From Colwellia sp. D2M02 (GTDB lineage Bacteria; Pseudomonadota; Gammaproteobacteria; Enterobacterales; Alteromonadaceae): DNA of 48,199 nucleotides. Under the pieces are notes generated by a model that searched no databases, had not been told where the DNA came from, and worked only from the letters and a program-made list of their open reading frames with translations. The DNA is taken from NCBI RefSeq assembly GCF_018860755.1, contig NZ_JAHKPW010000010.1:47518-95716 (forward strand). Reading direction: 5' to 3'. Shown here in pieces: positions 20,156 to 28,354 of the stretch (the first letter of the stretch is position 1; the number at the start of each line of letters is the position of its first letter). Made by a program: the position numbers and the translations under genes.

Positions 20156-20902
20156 CTAACTACCAAGTAAGTATTGCTTAAATGAGGTAATCGTTTCTTT
20201 CGAAAAACCGTCCCTTTGTTTTTTCATGGTAGTTTTAAACTCTCCTTGATAATCAATATCTAGTAGTTCAAATAGTTTTTTGTAGTCATTAGGCGTAACC
20301 AGTTGACAGAAATCTTCGTAATAAAATTCCGCATGCGTAAAGTCGGCTAACTTCTCTTGGTAAGCAGTATCTGACTCAATGATATACTGTAATGATTGAG
20401 CAATACCTGCATTATTAAGCTCAGCTAACTTATCTGTATCTGGTTTAACATCACTCGACCAAGAGTCGGTCAATTTAGATTTTTCAAGAGAAACGGCTTG
20501 CGCAACTTTATCTTTACGCGACACATAAACAACAGCAGTAAAACCGAGTTTGAGTAAGTTAATATTTTTATTCAGCAGAAAAAACATGTGCTCTATATGA
20601 GCATTTACAGCAAAAACACCTGTATTTCCTACTGTTTTTTCAAGAATAAAGTTTAGATACTCATCAAATTTAACATTAGATGTATTGGTCATCCGGCCAT
20701 AGGCGTTTATATAGCGTTCATTAAACCACTCGGCACACTCCCCAATTTGAGCGGTATTGTTTAAGACATCACAAAATAATGATGAGCCAGAGCGTGGGGT
20801 AGATAAAATTAAAACCTTATTCTTAATTGTACTGGTTGCAACACTGTCATTTTTACTTAATTTAACCATTAAGTTTAACAACACATCATCAGTAGCGAGC
20901 AT
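20156..20902 (-). CDS. Stf0-family sulfotransferase
   Basis: Predicted PAPS-dependent sulfotransferase of 248 residues. It has the P-loop LSTPRSGSSLFCDVL at 33-47 and the GECAEWFNERY segment that follows in Stf0 (trehalose sulfotransferase-like) proteins. A YVSRKDKVAQAVSLEKS block supplies the 3'-phosphate-binding Arg and Ser. AAGGAAAG precedes the ATG. It is a single-gene leftward unit, divergent from the aminotransferase operon by 167 bp. The family differs from the sulfotransferase at 16454, so two different acceptors are likely. The acceptor is unknown; surface glycan is inferred from context. Confidence 0.82.
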   Translation of the reverse strand: MLATDDVLLNLMVKLSKNDSVATSTIKNKVLILSTPRSGSSLFCDVLNNTAQIGECAEWFNERYINAYGRMTNTSNVKFDEYLNFILEKTVGNTGVFAVNAHIEHMFFLLNKNINLLKLGFTAVVYVSRKDKVAQAVSLEKSKLTDSWSSDVKPDTDKLAELNNAGIAQSLQYIIESDTAYQEKLADFTHAEFYYEDFCQLVTPNDYKKLFELLDIDYQGEFKTTMKKQRDGFSKETITSFKQYLLGS

Positions 20903-21069
20903 ATTTATACTTTCCTTTTATATTTACGTAAACATGCAATATGTTAACAATTAATTCTTAATTCTTAAAATAACTAACGATGATATTAAAGGCATACAAG
21001 CATTGCTCGTTGTTTTTACGAAAAAGTCCCGTTAATATATAACAACTCATTATAAATTTAAGATTAGTT

Positions 21070-22164
21070 GTGCAAAAAAACGTTTATGTCACCCGCCCTT
21101 ATTTTCCTCCGATAGAAAAGTACTTTAACTATATTCAAGGCGCTTATGATAATGAGTCATTAACCAATAATGGACCTTTAGTTCAAGAACTTACCGAGAA
21201 GCTAAAAGGTAAATTAGGAGTTAACCATCTACTACTAGTAAGTAACGGTACCGTCGCTTTACAAATTGCTTACCGCCTTAAAGAGCTAGCAAATAAAAAC
21301 GTTATCACTACTCCCTACACTTTTGCAGCAACCTCTACCGCTTTAGCGTGGCAAGGTGCTAACCCAACTCTTGCTAATATTAATAAAAACAGTTGGAATA
21401 TTGAGCCAAACGAAGTAGAGAAGCTATTAAAAAATCAACAGGGGAATGCAATTGTTGCAGTAAACTTATTTGGACAACCTTGCGACTTGGACGCTTTAGA
21501 GTTGCTTGCTCAAAAATACAATGTCCCCTTAATTTATGACTCAGCTCATGCATTATTAAGTACATATAAAGGTAAAAGTATTTATGAGTATGGCGACATT
21601 CATTGCATTAGCTTTCATGCCACAAAGTTATTTCATACCATAGAAGGCGGAGCTATGGTGTTTAAAGACGAAGCCGACTATTTATTAGCAAAAAAGTTAA
21701 TTAATTTTGGTATTGCTGAAGATGGCATTATCGAGCAAGCCGGCATCAATGGCAAACTAAGTGAAATACATGCGGCTATGGGCTTATGCGTATTCGATGA
21801 CTTACCAGCACTAGTATTAGAGCGAAAAGAGCTTATTGCTTATTATCACGAGCTATTAGGGAATACGGTTACATACCAAAGTGATAGATTCCCTCACGAA
21901 ACGCAACCTATTTACATGCCAGTACAGTTTTCTTGTGAATCGCAAGCCCTGCAAGTAGAAGAAGCTCTTAATACTCAGGGCTACTACCCTCGCCGTTACT
22001 TTATGCCTCAGCATTATCAATTTTTATCAAACGCACAAACCTCTATAATCAATGACTGTAGCTTATTAGCCAATAAAACATTATGTTTACCATTAATGAA
22101 TAATATGAAGAAAGCAACGGTTAATAATATCTGTGAAATTATCTTAAAGGTATTGCGCAAATGA
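21070..22164 (+). CDS. DegT/DnrJ/EryC1/StrS sugar aminotransferase (VioA/QdtB-like)
   Basis: PLP-dependent transaminase of 364 residues acting on a nucleotide keto-sugar. Visible motifs are VTRPYFPPIEKY, DNESLTNNGP, VSNGTVALQIAYRL, the PLP-contact YDSAHALLSTYKG and SFHATKLFHTIEGGAM with the Schiff-base Lys near residue 188. Then comes NGKLSEIHAAMGL. The start is GTG (21070). The style is closest to enzymes making dTDP-4-amino-4,6-dideoxyglucose, fitting RfbA-RfbB in the same locus that produce dTDP-4-keto-6-deoxyglucose. The exact product (Qui4N or Fuc4N) is inference. First gene of a six-gene operon; it overlaps the WbqC gene by 4 bp. Confidence 0.88.
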   Translation: MQKNVYVTRPYFPPIEKYFNYIQGAYDNESLTNNGPLVQELTEKLKGKLGVNHLLLVSNGTVALQIAYRLKELANKNVITTPYTFAATSTALAWQGANPTLANINKNSWNIEPNEVEKLLKNQQGNAIVAVNLFGQPCDLDALELLAQKYNVPLIYDSAHALLSTYKGKSIYEYGDIHCISFHATKLFHTIEGGAMVFKDEADYLLAKKLINFGIAEDGIIEQAGINGKLSEIHAAMGLCVFDDLPALVLERKELIAYYHELLGNTVTYQSDRFPHETQPIYMPVQFSCESQALQVEEALNTQGYYPRRYFMPQHYQFLSNAQTSIINDCSLLANKTLCLPLMNNMKKATVNNICEIILKVLRK

Positions 22165-22868
22165 AACTAGCTATCATGCAACCTTATTTTTTTCCTTATA
22201 TTGGATATTTTCAGTTGATCAATGCTGTTGATGAGTTTGTTATATATGATGATATTCAATACACAAAAAAAGGTTGGATTAACCGCAATAGAATCCTGCA
22301 AAATGGCTCTGACAGCTATATTACTCTGCCACTAAAAAAAGCATCAGATTACCTGAACGTCAATGAACGATTTTTATCTGACACTTGGCCGAAAGAGCGC
22401 CAAAAGCTACTTAATAAAATAGCAAATAGCTATCGTAAAGCACCATACTTCTCAGCGGTATATCCAGTAATAGAAGAAATAGTAACATATGAAAGCAACA
22501 ACCTTTTTGACTACTTATATAACAGCATCACTTTATTAATGGAGTATATGAATATAACAACTAAACTGGTTGTTAGTTCAACTTTGGCCATAGACAATAA
22601 CTTAACTTCAGAAAACAAGGTTTTAGCTATTTGTAAAGCGATGATGGCCACTGAGTATATTAACCCTATCGGCGGCACTGATTTATACCAACATGAGCAC
22701 TTTGCCCAAAATAAAATTAATTTACATTTTTTACAATCAGAGCCTCTCAGCTACCCACAATTCAATAGTGAGTTTATTCCGTGGCTTTCAATCATAGATA
22801 TTTTAATGTTTAATTCATTGCCAGCCGTAAAGGAACTTCTGACATCACGATACCAATTAATTCAATAA
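22161..22868 (+). CDS. WbqC-family protein
   Basis: A 235-residue protein beginning MKLAIMQPYFFPYIGYFQLI, followed by DEFVIYDDIQYTKKGWINRN and later GGTDLYQHEHF and the C-terminal WLSIIDILMFNS. These are the hallmarks of the WbqC-like family, found in O-antigen clusters beside DegT aminotransferases. The family's biochemical role is not firmly established; modification (amidation or acylation) of an amino sugar is the usual guess. The ATG overlaps the aminotransferase stop (ATGA), so the two are translationally coupled. Cytoplasmic. Confidence 0.9.
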   Translation: MKLAIMQPYFFPYIGYFQLINAVDEFVIYDDIQYTKKGWINRNRILQNGSDSYITLPLKKASDYLNVNERFLSDTWPKERQKLLNKIANSYRKAPYFSAVYPVIEEIVTYESNNLFDYLYNSITLLMEYMNITTKLVVSSTLAIDNNLTSENKVLAICKAMMATEYINPIGGTDLYQHEHFAQNKINLHFLQSEPLSYPQFNSEFIPWLSIIDILMFNSLPAVKELLTSRYQLIQ

Positions 22869-22901
22869 GTAAAAACGAACAAAATACCCTTAAGGATAAA
22901 A

Positions 22902-23861
22902 ATGTTTAAATGGGATAAGCTTGGGAAAGTATTTGACCCAACAACCGTAAATGACAGACCTTGGTTAAAAGAGTTTGCTCAAGCACCAAGTACACTGATA
23001 TTCGATAACTTTGTTAGAGTATATTTTTCATGTCGCCCTCCCGCGGACAGTAATGGTCAATATGCTAGTTACTCTGCTTTTGTGGACTTAGATAGGAATG
23101 ACTTAACTAAAGTAGTCGCGGTTGCAGAACAACCAATCCTCCCTTTAGGCGGGCTAGGCGAGTTCGATGAGTTTGGCACCTACCCGGTGTCCGTATGCCG
23201 TCATAAAAACAAAGTTGTTGCTTATTATGCTGGCTGGACACGTTGTGAAAGCGTTCCATTTAATACAGCTATAGGTATGGCAACAAGTGATAATGAGGGG
23301 ATATCTTTTCAAAAGGTTGGTAGTGGCCCCATTATCCCTTACTCCCCTTTTGAGCCATTTGTTATGAGTGGCCCGAAAATACGCTACTTTAATAATCAGT
23401 GGTATTTATTTTATATTGCGGGCACTCAATGGATACTTGATGAAGGTAAACCCGAGCCTGTTTATAAAATACGTTCAGCAACCTCTTCCGATGGTAAAAA
23501 CTGGGTTAAAACCAATAGCTGCCTTATCCCCGATGCTATTGATGAAAATGAAGCTCAGGCAAGCCCTGATGTGTTTTTTAGTAACGGCCGTTATCATATG
23601 TTTTTCTGCTACAGGCATGGCAAAGGCTATCGCGGCAAAGAGAAAGGCTATCGCATTGGCTATGCGTATTCAGAAGATCTACTCAACTGGGAGAGAGATG
23701 ATAGCAAGGTTGGCATTGATGTGTCAGACAGCGGTTGGGATAGCGAAATGATTAGTTACCCACATATTTTTGAATTAGATGGTAACATTTATATGTTTTA
23801 CTTAGGTAACCAAGTCGGTAGATGTGGTTTTGGCCTAGCTAAACTCAACGGAAAATTATAG
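22902..23861 (+). CDS. Five-bladed beta-propeller glycosidase-like protein (first copy)
   Basis: A 319-residue protein without signal peptide, built of repeated propeller blades: W-x-K-x-G...V-F-D-P, VRVYFSCR, GMATSDNEGISFQKVGSGPI, SATSSDGKNWVK, GYAYSEDLLNWERDDS and DSGWDSEMISYPHIF. The SxDG-x-x-W and WDSEM repeats resemble GH43/GH32-type propellers. It is homologous over its full length to the next gene, which has the same length. A cytoplasmic location is odd for a polysaccharide hydrolase; it may act on nucleotide- or lipid-linked sugars or be a transferase. AAGGA precedes the ATG. Function not known. Confidence 0.75.
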   Translation: MFKWDKLGKVFDPTTVNDRPWLKEFAQAPSTLIFDNFVRVYFSCRPPADSNGQYASYSAFVDLDRNDLTKVVAVAEQPILPLGGLGEFDEFGTYPVSVCRHKNKVVAYYAGWTRCESVPFNTAIGMATSDNEGISFQKVGSGPIIPYSPFEPFVMSGPKIRYFNNQWYLFYIAGTQWILDEGKPEPVYKIRSATSSDGKNWVKTNSCLIPDAIDENEAQASPDVFFSNGRYHMFFCYRHGKGYRGKEKGYRIGYAYSEDLLNWERDDSKVGIDVSDSGWDSEMISYPHIFELDGNIYMFYLGNQVGRCGFGLAKLNGKL

Positions 23862-23874
23862 GTAGAATAGAATC

Positions 23875-24834
23875 ATGAAGTGGAAAAAACTAGGTAAAAT
23901 ATTTGATCCTACTGAACATCACTTACCTAACAACTGTATTGAGTATGCACAATCACCGCAAGTCGTTGTTAAAGATGACGTTGTTCGTATTTACTTTAGT
24001 ACACGAGAAAGAGATCCCAAAAATGGTAAATTTCTTAGTCACGTAGCTTTTGTTGATATGGACAAAAAATTTGAAAACATAGTAAAAGTTGCTGATAGCA
24101 CTGTAATTCCTTTAGGTGAACTAGGCACTTTTGATGAACATGGCATATTTCCAATTAATTTACTCAAACAAGGTAATGAAATATTTGCGTACACTTGTGG
24201 TTGGAATCGACGTAGTTCTGTATCAGTAGATACAGGCGTAGGTTTTGCCAAAAGTACCGATGGTGGCTTAACCTTCAACAAGCTTGGTAACGGCCCGATT
24301 TTAGGGCCGTCGATCAATGAGCCTTTTTTGGTTGGTGACGCCTTTGTGCAGAAATATAGCGATACTTTTCATATGTGGTATATGTTTGGCACTCAGTGGC
24401 AAGCATACGAAGCAGGAGCGGCTCCCGACAGAACTTATAAAATAGGCCATGCAACTTCAACAGATGGTATTAACTGGCTTAAAGAAGATGGTATTCAAGT
24501 TATTCCCGATAAGCTCAATGCTGATGAGAGTATGGCATTACCAACCGTAGTAGAACATAACAACCAATACCACATGTTATTTTGTTATCGTGAATCATCT
24601 GACTTTCGTAATACCAGTAGTAGAGGCTATCGCCTTGGTTACGCCGTTTCAAATGATTTAGAAAACTGGCAACGAGATGACGAGCAGGTTGGTATAGATG
24701 TTAGTGACGATGATTGGGATTCAAAAATGCTGTGTTACCCGCACCTTTTTAAATGCGATGGAAAAGTGTACTTACTCTATAACGGTAATGAGTTTGGGCG
24801 TTTTGGCTTCGGTTTGGCTGTATTAGAAGACTAA
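23875..24834 (+). CDS. Five-bladed beta-propeller glycosidase-like protein (second copy)
   Basis: Paralogue of the gene immediately upstream, also exactly 319 residues. Shared landmarks are MKWKKLGKIFDP, VRIYFSTRERD, IPLGELGTFDEHG, SATSxDG-like ATSTDGINWLK, DLENWQRDDEQVGIDVS and WDSKMLCYPHLF. By eye under half of the positions are identical, so the duplication is old and the copies may use different substrates. There is no signal peptide. The stop overlaps the GNAT start (TAATG). It may hydrolyse or transfer a sugar of the repeat unit; function not known. Confidence 0.75.
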   Translation: MKWKKLGKIFDPTEHHLPNNCIEYAQSPQVVVKDDVVRIYFSTRERDPKNGKFLSHVAFVDMDKKFENIVKVADSTVIPLGELGTFDEHGIFPINLLKQGNEIFAYTCGWNRRSSVSVDTGVGFAKSTDGGLTFNKLGNGPILGPSINEPFLVGDAFVQKYSDTFHMWYMFGTQWQAYEAGAAPDRTYKIGHATSTDGINWLKEDGIQVIPDKLNADESMALPTVVEHNNQYHMLFCYRESSDFRNTSSRGYRLGYAVSNDLENWQRDDEQVGIDVSDDDWDSKMLCYPHLFKCDGKVYLLYNGNEFGRFGFGLAVLED

Positions 24835-25286
24835 TGTCAAAAGTGACTAACCACCAACAGACGGCTCAACACAGTGATATTGAAGCACACTTATTATCAT
24901 GTGACGCTTTATTTACGCCAAAGCTTAGTAGCTATGTTAATATTCACGCCTACTCAGGTAAAATAGCTTCTAACGCTGTAACGTTTGAAGCCTGGAGCCA
25001 AAAAAACTTAATTGGTCTCGTTGCCGCTTATTACAATACCAGTGGCGAAGTATTTATCACAAATGTTAGCATTACAAAGCCTTTTACTGGTCAAGGTATT
25101 GCCCGTACGCTAATAATGCAATGTATTAAAAAAGCAAAAGAACACAGTGCTACTAGCATATGTCTTGAAGTTCATCCAAGCAATACAAGCGCTTTACTAT
25201 TTTACAAAAAGCTTGGCTTCACAATAAAAGAACAAAACTCAATGACTGTTAATATGTCATACAATTTAGAGATAGCTCATGGATAA
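24834..25286 (+). CDS. GNAT-family N-acetyltransferase
   Basis: Acetyl-CoA-dependent transferase of 150 residues. The core motif A segment is ITKPFTGQGIARTLIMQCIK (about 82-101), with the pyrophosphate-binding Q/GxGxA, and motif B follows as LEVHPSNTSALLFYKKLGF. Both neighbours overlap it, so it belongs to the aminotransferase operon. A WecD-like role, acetylating the 4-amino sugar made by the aminotransferase, is a reasonable inference. Other acyl groups or protein substrates are not excluded. Confidence 0.85.
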   Translation: MSKVTNHQQTAQHSDIEAHLLSCDALFTPKLSSYVNIHAYSGKIASNAVTFEAWSQKNLIGLVAAYYNTSGEVFITNVSITKPFTGQGIARTLIMQCIKKAKEHSATSICLEVHPSNTSALLFYKKLGFTIKEQNSMTVNMSYNLEIAHG

Positions 25287-26019
25287 CAAAAGAAATTACA
25301 ACGAAGAAATAAAAGATACTTCAGATCATCAATACGCATACAACTTTGACTTTGATGTTATGCACCCCTATATGATTAAAGCGTTTAAACCTTTCTTTAA
25401 TTCAGGAAACTTTCTGGAGTTAGGTAGCTTTAAGGGTGACTTTACCAAACGCTTTAGCAGCCTTTTTAATGACATCACCTGTGTTGAGGCTTCTGATGAA
25501 GCAATTACTCTAGCCAAAAAACACATTAGTGAAGATGTGAAGTTTATTAACTCTCGATTTGAAGAAGCTCAATTACCAGAAAAATACAATAATATTGTTA
25601 TGACTCATGTATTGGAACATGTTGATGACCCTATTAAAGTATTAAAAAGAGTCAATGACGAATGGTTAGCTGATAATGGTCGATTTTTCCTTGTTTGCCC
25701 AAATGCGAATGCTCCTTCACGACAAATAGCAGTGAAAATGGGCTTAATTAGCCATAATTCGGCGGTTACACCAGCAGAACACGAGCATGGCCATCGTTGT
25801 ACGTACACCCTCGATACTCTCGAGAGAGATGCTAAATTAGCAGGATTAAAAGTGGTTTACCGCTCTGGTATATTTTTTAAAGCATTAGCCAACTTTCAAT
25901 GGGACAAATTACTACAAACTGACATTATCTCACCTGAGTATTTGGAAGGCTGCTACGAGTTAGGTCAACAATACCCTGACTTGTGTTCGAGTATATTTAT
26001 ACTATGTGAAAAAGGCTAA
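25279..26019 (+). CDS. Class I SAM-dependent methyltransferase
   Basis: A 246-residue protein with the SAM-binding motif I FLELGSFKGDFTKRF (about 47-61), the acidic post-I segment TCVEASDEAI, and NNIVMTHVLEHVDDPIKVLK as motif II/III. This is the pattern of Methyltransf_11/23 proteins found in sugar clusters. It overlaps the GNAT gene by 8 bp and is the last gene before a strong hairpin terminator. It probably methylates a hydroxyl or amino group of the repeat-unit sugar; substrate unknown. Confidence 0.87.
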   Translation: MDNKRNYNEEIKDTSDHQYAYNFDFDVMHPYMIKAFKPFFNSGNFLELGSFKGDFTKRFSSLFNDITCVEASDEAITLAKKHISEDVKFINSRFEEAQLPEKYNNIVMTHVLEHVDDPIKVLKRVNDEWLADNGRFFLVCPNANAPSRQIAVKMGLISHNSAVTPAEHEHGHRCTYTLDTLERDAKLAGLKVVYRSGIFFKALANFQWDKLLQTDIISPEYLEGCYELGQQYPDLCSSIFILCEKG

Positions 26020-26075
26020 AACATTATTAACAACCCAAAAGCGCAAGATTAAATAGAGCACTTCAAAACACCTAA

Positions 26076-26104
26076 AAAAATACCACGATAAACGTGGTAT
26101 TTTT
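26076..26104 (+). terminator. Rho-independent terminator of the aminotransferase operon
   Basis: AAAAATACCACG (26076-26087) pairs perfectly with CGTGGTATTTTT (26093-26104) around a 5-nt loop, and the 3' arm ends in five T. It stands 57 bp after the methyltransferase stop. With the MITE copy it accounts for most of the 338-bp gene-free stretch 26020-26357. Confidence 0.85.
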
Positions 26105-26161
26105 ATTTGCCTACTTAAACTCGTTGCACAGAGTAAACTTTACCATTCAAAAGCTACTCAT

Positions 26162-26361
26162 TTAACCTGAGCTCGGCTTAACAAATGTTTCTCTAGCAGC
26201 TACTTGTCCTAACGTCTTCGTTAAATTTACTTGCAATAGGCCAGCTATTGACGCGAAATTTTCCTTGTTTATCACATGAAAAGAAAAACTAGCGATTCAG
26301 AAAAGTAATTCTTTTTGATATTTCAACTTGTTAAATATCTCTTAAATCAAGTTCAGGTTAA
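26162..26361. repeat. MITE-like inverted-repeat element, 200-bp copy
   Basis: The element is bounded by perfect 9-bp terminal inverted repeats TTAACCTGA/TCAGGTTAA. The inverted similarity continues imperfectly to about 20 bp. Its first 63 bp after the leading T match the second copy at 28976 in 59 positions, with the first 43 identical. The right end (CTCTTAAATC-AGTTCAGGTTAA) also matches. About 110 bp in the middle are absent from the other copy. There is no coding capacity. Its right terminus supplies the stop codon of the glycosyltransferase gene at 26358. Confidence 0.8.
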
Positions 26362-28229
26362 TTTAATAAGCTATGCATCGCTTTAACTAAACGCAAATCA
26401 CCTACTTCATCTTTATCGTCAAGTAGGAAACTATTAATATCTATCGCTTGAATTAAGGCCTTAAACTCACTTAATTTAGCACTATCGTTACCCAACTCTA
26501 TCGCCCTAGTTACCAATTCACTTTGATCTTTACAAAGCCCTGTTAGCTCACCAAGTTCGTTCCAGATATAATAATCAGTAACACCGGGTAAATCACTGGT
26601 GTCTTTAACAAATAACTTAGGTATGCCTAAACGTGCGACATCAATATTACTGTTAGCACCACCAAAAGGCATGGTCGGCAAGGCAAACTCACATTGCGCT
26701 ACGGTATTCATGTAATCATCATAAGTTGAATAAGGGTGCATAACAGCATTTGGCAGTTTACGGCGTAATATAGACAGCGCCGCATAGTAATCTAAATCTT
26801 GAATACCATGAGCCATAAAAAAGTGAAACACCACTTTTCTCTCAATACCTGCACTAATCTCCTGACATAAACTTAATACTTGTGAGGAAACCTTTTGTAT
26901 AACACCATTTACCGCAATATTACATACCTCTGGCGTACTTGGTAACTCTCTTAATGTATAAGTATTAGGACTAAACCTAAGCGCTTCAGTTTCTATCACA
27001 ACGGTTTTTTCAGTTGCTATTTTAGCAAGCTCATCTTGACTAAGCCCCATATCTTCTAATAATAAATAATCAATGGTATCAATGAAGCTACTTGCTGGAT
27101 GGCCTGGACAAACACACTGAATTGGCGCAAGGCGAGTGGAAGCAAGCAATGGCGCAAAATTACTCATACCTAACGATGGATAAATAATAACATCAGGCTG
27201 AACTTTAACTACATGCTTTATAATTTTAGCAATATCGTTAACATCATCAAACTCTCTAAAGCTGTGGTGATCTTGCTGACCAACCTCGTCAACTAATCGA
27301 GTACCAGCCAAGCCAACAATATTATAATCGGCTTTTAACGCGCTAAATAAACTATGATAACAGCGATACATTGCATGGCTTTGTCGGTAATGCTCATGAA
27401 TAATCAGTATTGTCTTTTTCTCACCTTTAGCTTTATTGCGTGCTTTTTCTAAGCTTAAACTGATAGATTTTTTAATACCGTCACTAATAAAGCCATCCAT
27501 AAATTTTTTATAGTTGGCAGCCGCCCATTTCTTAAATTGAAACTTTTCATTACCAACAAAGTTGCTCACATTAAAAAAGGAAGATGACATAATTTCTAAG
27601 TTTTGCGGTTTCGCAAAAGTGACTAAAGGTATTTCTTTTGAAACATTAGCAATTTTGTTTGACTGCATAGCTGATGCATCTGATAACAACAAGCCAAAAG
27701 ATGACATTAAACCTAAATAACCTCGACAAATCTCTGACGGCATATGTGCGGCTAACTTGCCCCAAGGAAGATCAAAAGTAGAATCAGGTACATAACAAAT
27801 CATAAATTTACGAATGTCATTTTGAGTGAAACTGCCCTTAGTATCTAAGCCTAAATTTCTAATAATATGGTCGGTATTTTGGTAGCTACTAGCGGCAAAT
27901 AAATACGCTAAAAACTTTTTACCTAAAACAAACTCCTGAAACATAGTATTAGACGGGTTATATTTAGTATCACTAAACATCATCGTAATTAGCGTCGCTA
28001 ACTTTTCAATGATTTGATACCCCTCAGCATGCTCCTGTGCTGCTGATAATGCTCTGTCTGCGGGTTTTAAGTTAAACTCCATTTTGCCACGGCGCTGGTT
28101 TAGCATAATAATTTGCAACACTTTTTCGGCCTCTGGGTAATTACCACTGAGTACCGGTTGTTCAAACCCTGCTAAAGAAACTGATATCACTTCTTCTGCT
28201 GATTTCTTGTCTTCTTTTACCTTAGCCAT
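26358..28229 (-). CDS. HMW1C-like (GT41) cytoplasmic glycosyltransferase
   Basis: A 623-residue protein with no signal peptide, close to the ~620 residues of HMW1C N-glycosyltransferases. The N-terminal half is mostly alpha-helical, as the HMW1C AAD-like domain is. The C-terminal GT-B half shows IIHEHYRQSHAMYRCYHSLF (277-296) and CPGHPASSFIDTIDYLLLED (374-393). It also shows FHFFMAHG (468-475), MHPYSTYDDYM (497-507) and PFGGANSNIDVARLG (521-535), which aligns with the HMW1C PFGN-N-x-x-ID motif. Known family members put hexoses on Asn in N-X-S/T sequons in the cytoplasm. The likely substrate is the secreted protein at 29415, which has three sequons. GGAG precedes the ATG. The TAA stop lies inside the MITE. 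Confidence 0.82.
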   Translation of the reverse strand: MAKVKEDKKSAEEVISVSLAGFEQPVLSGNYPEAEKVLQIIMLNQRRGKMEFNLKPADRALSAAQEHAEGYQIIEKLATLITMMFSDTKYNPSNTMFQEFVLGKKFLAYLFAASSYQNTDHIIRNLGLDTKGSFTQNDIRKFMICYVPDSTFDLPWGKLAAHMPSEICRGYLGLMSSFGLLLSDASAMQSNKIANVSKEIPLVTFAKPQNLEIMSSSFFNVSNFVGNEKFQFKKWAAANYKKFMDGFISDGIKKSISLSLEKARNKAKGEKKTILIIHEHYRQSHAMYRCYHSLFSALKADYNIVGLAGTRLVDEVGQQDHHSFREFDDVNDIAKIIKHVVKVQPDVIIYPSLGMSNFAPLLASTRLAPIQCVCPGHPASSFIDTIDYLLLEDMGLSQDELAKIATEKTVVIETEALRFSPNTYTLRELPSTPEVCNIAVNGVIQKVSSQVLSLCQEISAGIERKVVFHFFMAHGIQDLDYYAALSILRRKLPNAVMHPYSTYDDYMNTVAQCEFALPTMPFGGANSNIDVARLGIPKLFVKDTSDLPGVTDYYIWNELGELTGLCKDQSELVTRAIELGNDSAKLSEFKALIQAIDINSFLLDDKDEVGDLRLVKAMHSLLN

Positions 28230-28354
28230 TTACACTCCATTTCTATAATATTTTGTTTATTCTTAAAGTTTATACTTACGTTATTATTTAGCATATCAGC
28301 TAAAAGCTATTAAATTTTTACTCGTTAACTTTATATTAATCTATTTGATAAGTT

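Noticed and set aside
26358-28229. HMW1A/HMW1B two-partner adhesin locus.
   Set aside because: No TpsB transporter and no large adhesin with a TPS domain occurs nearby; only the HMW1C-like enzyme is present.
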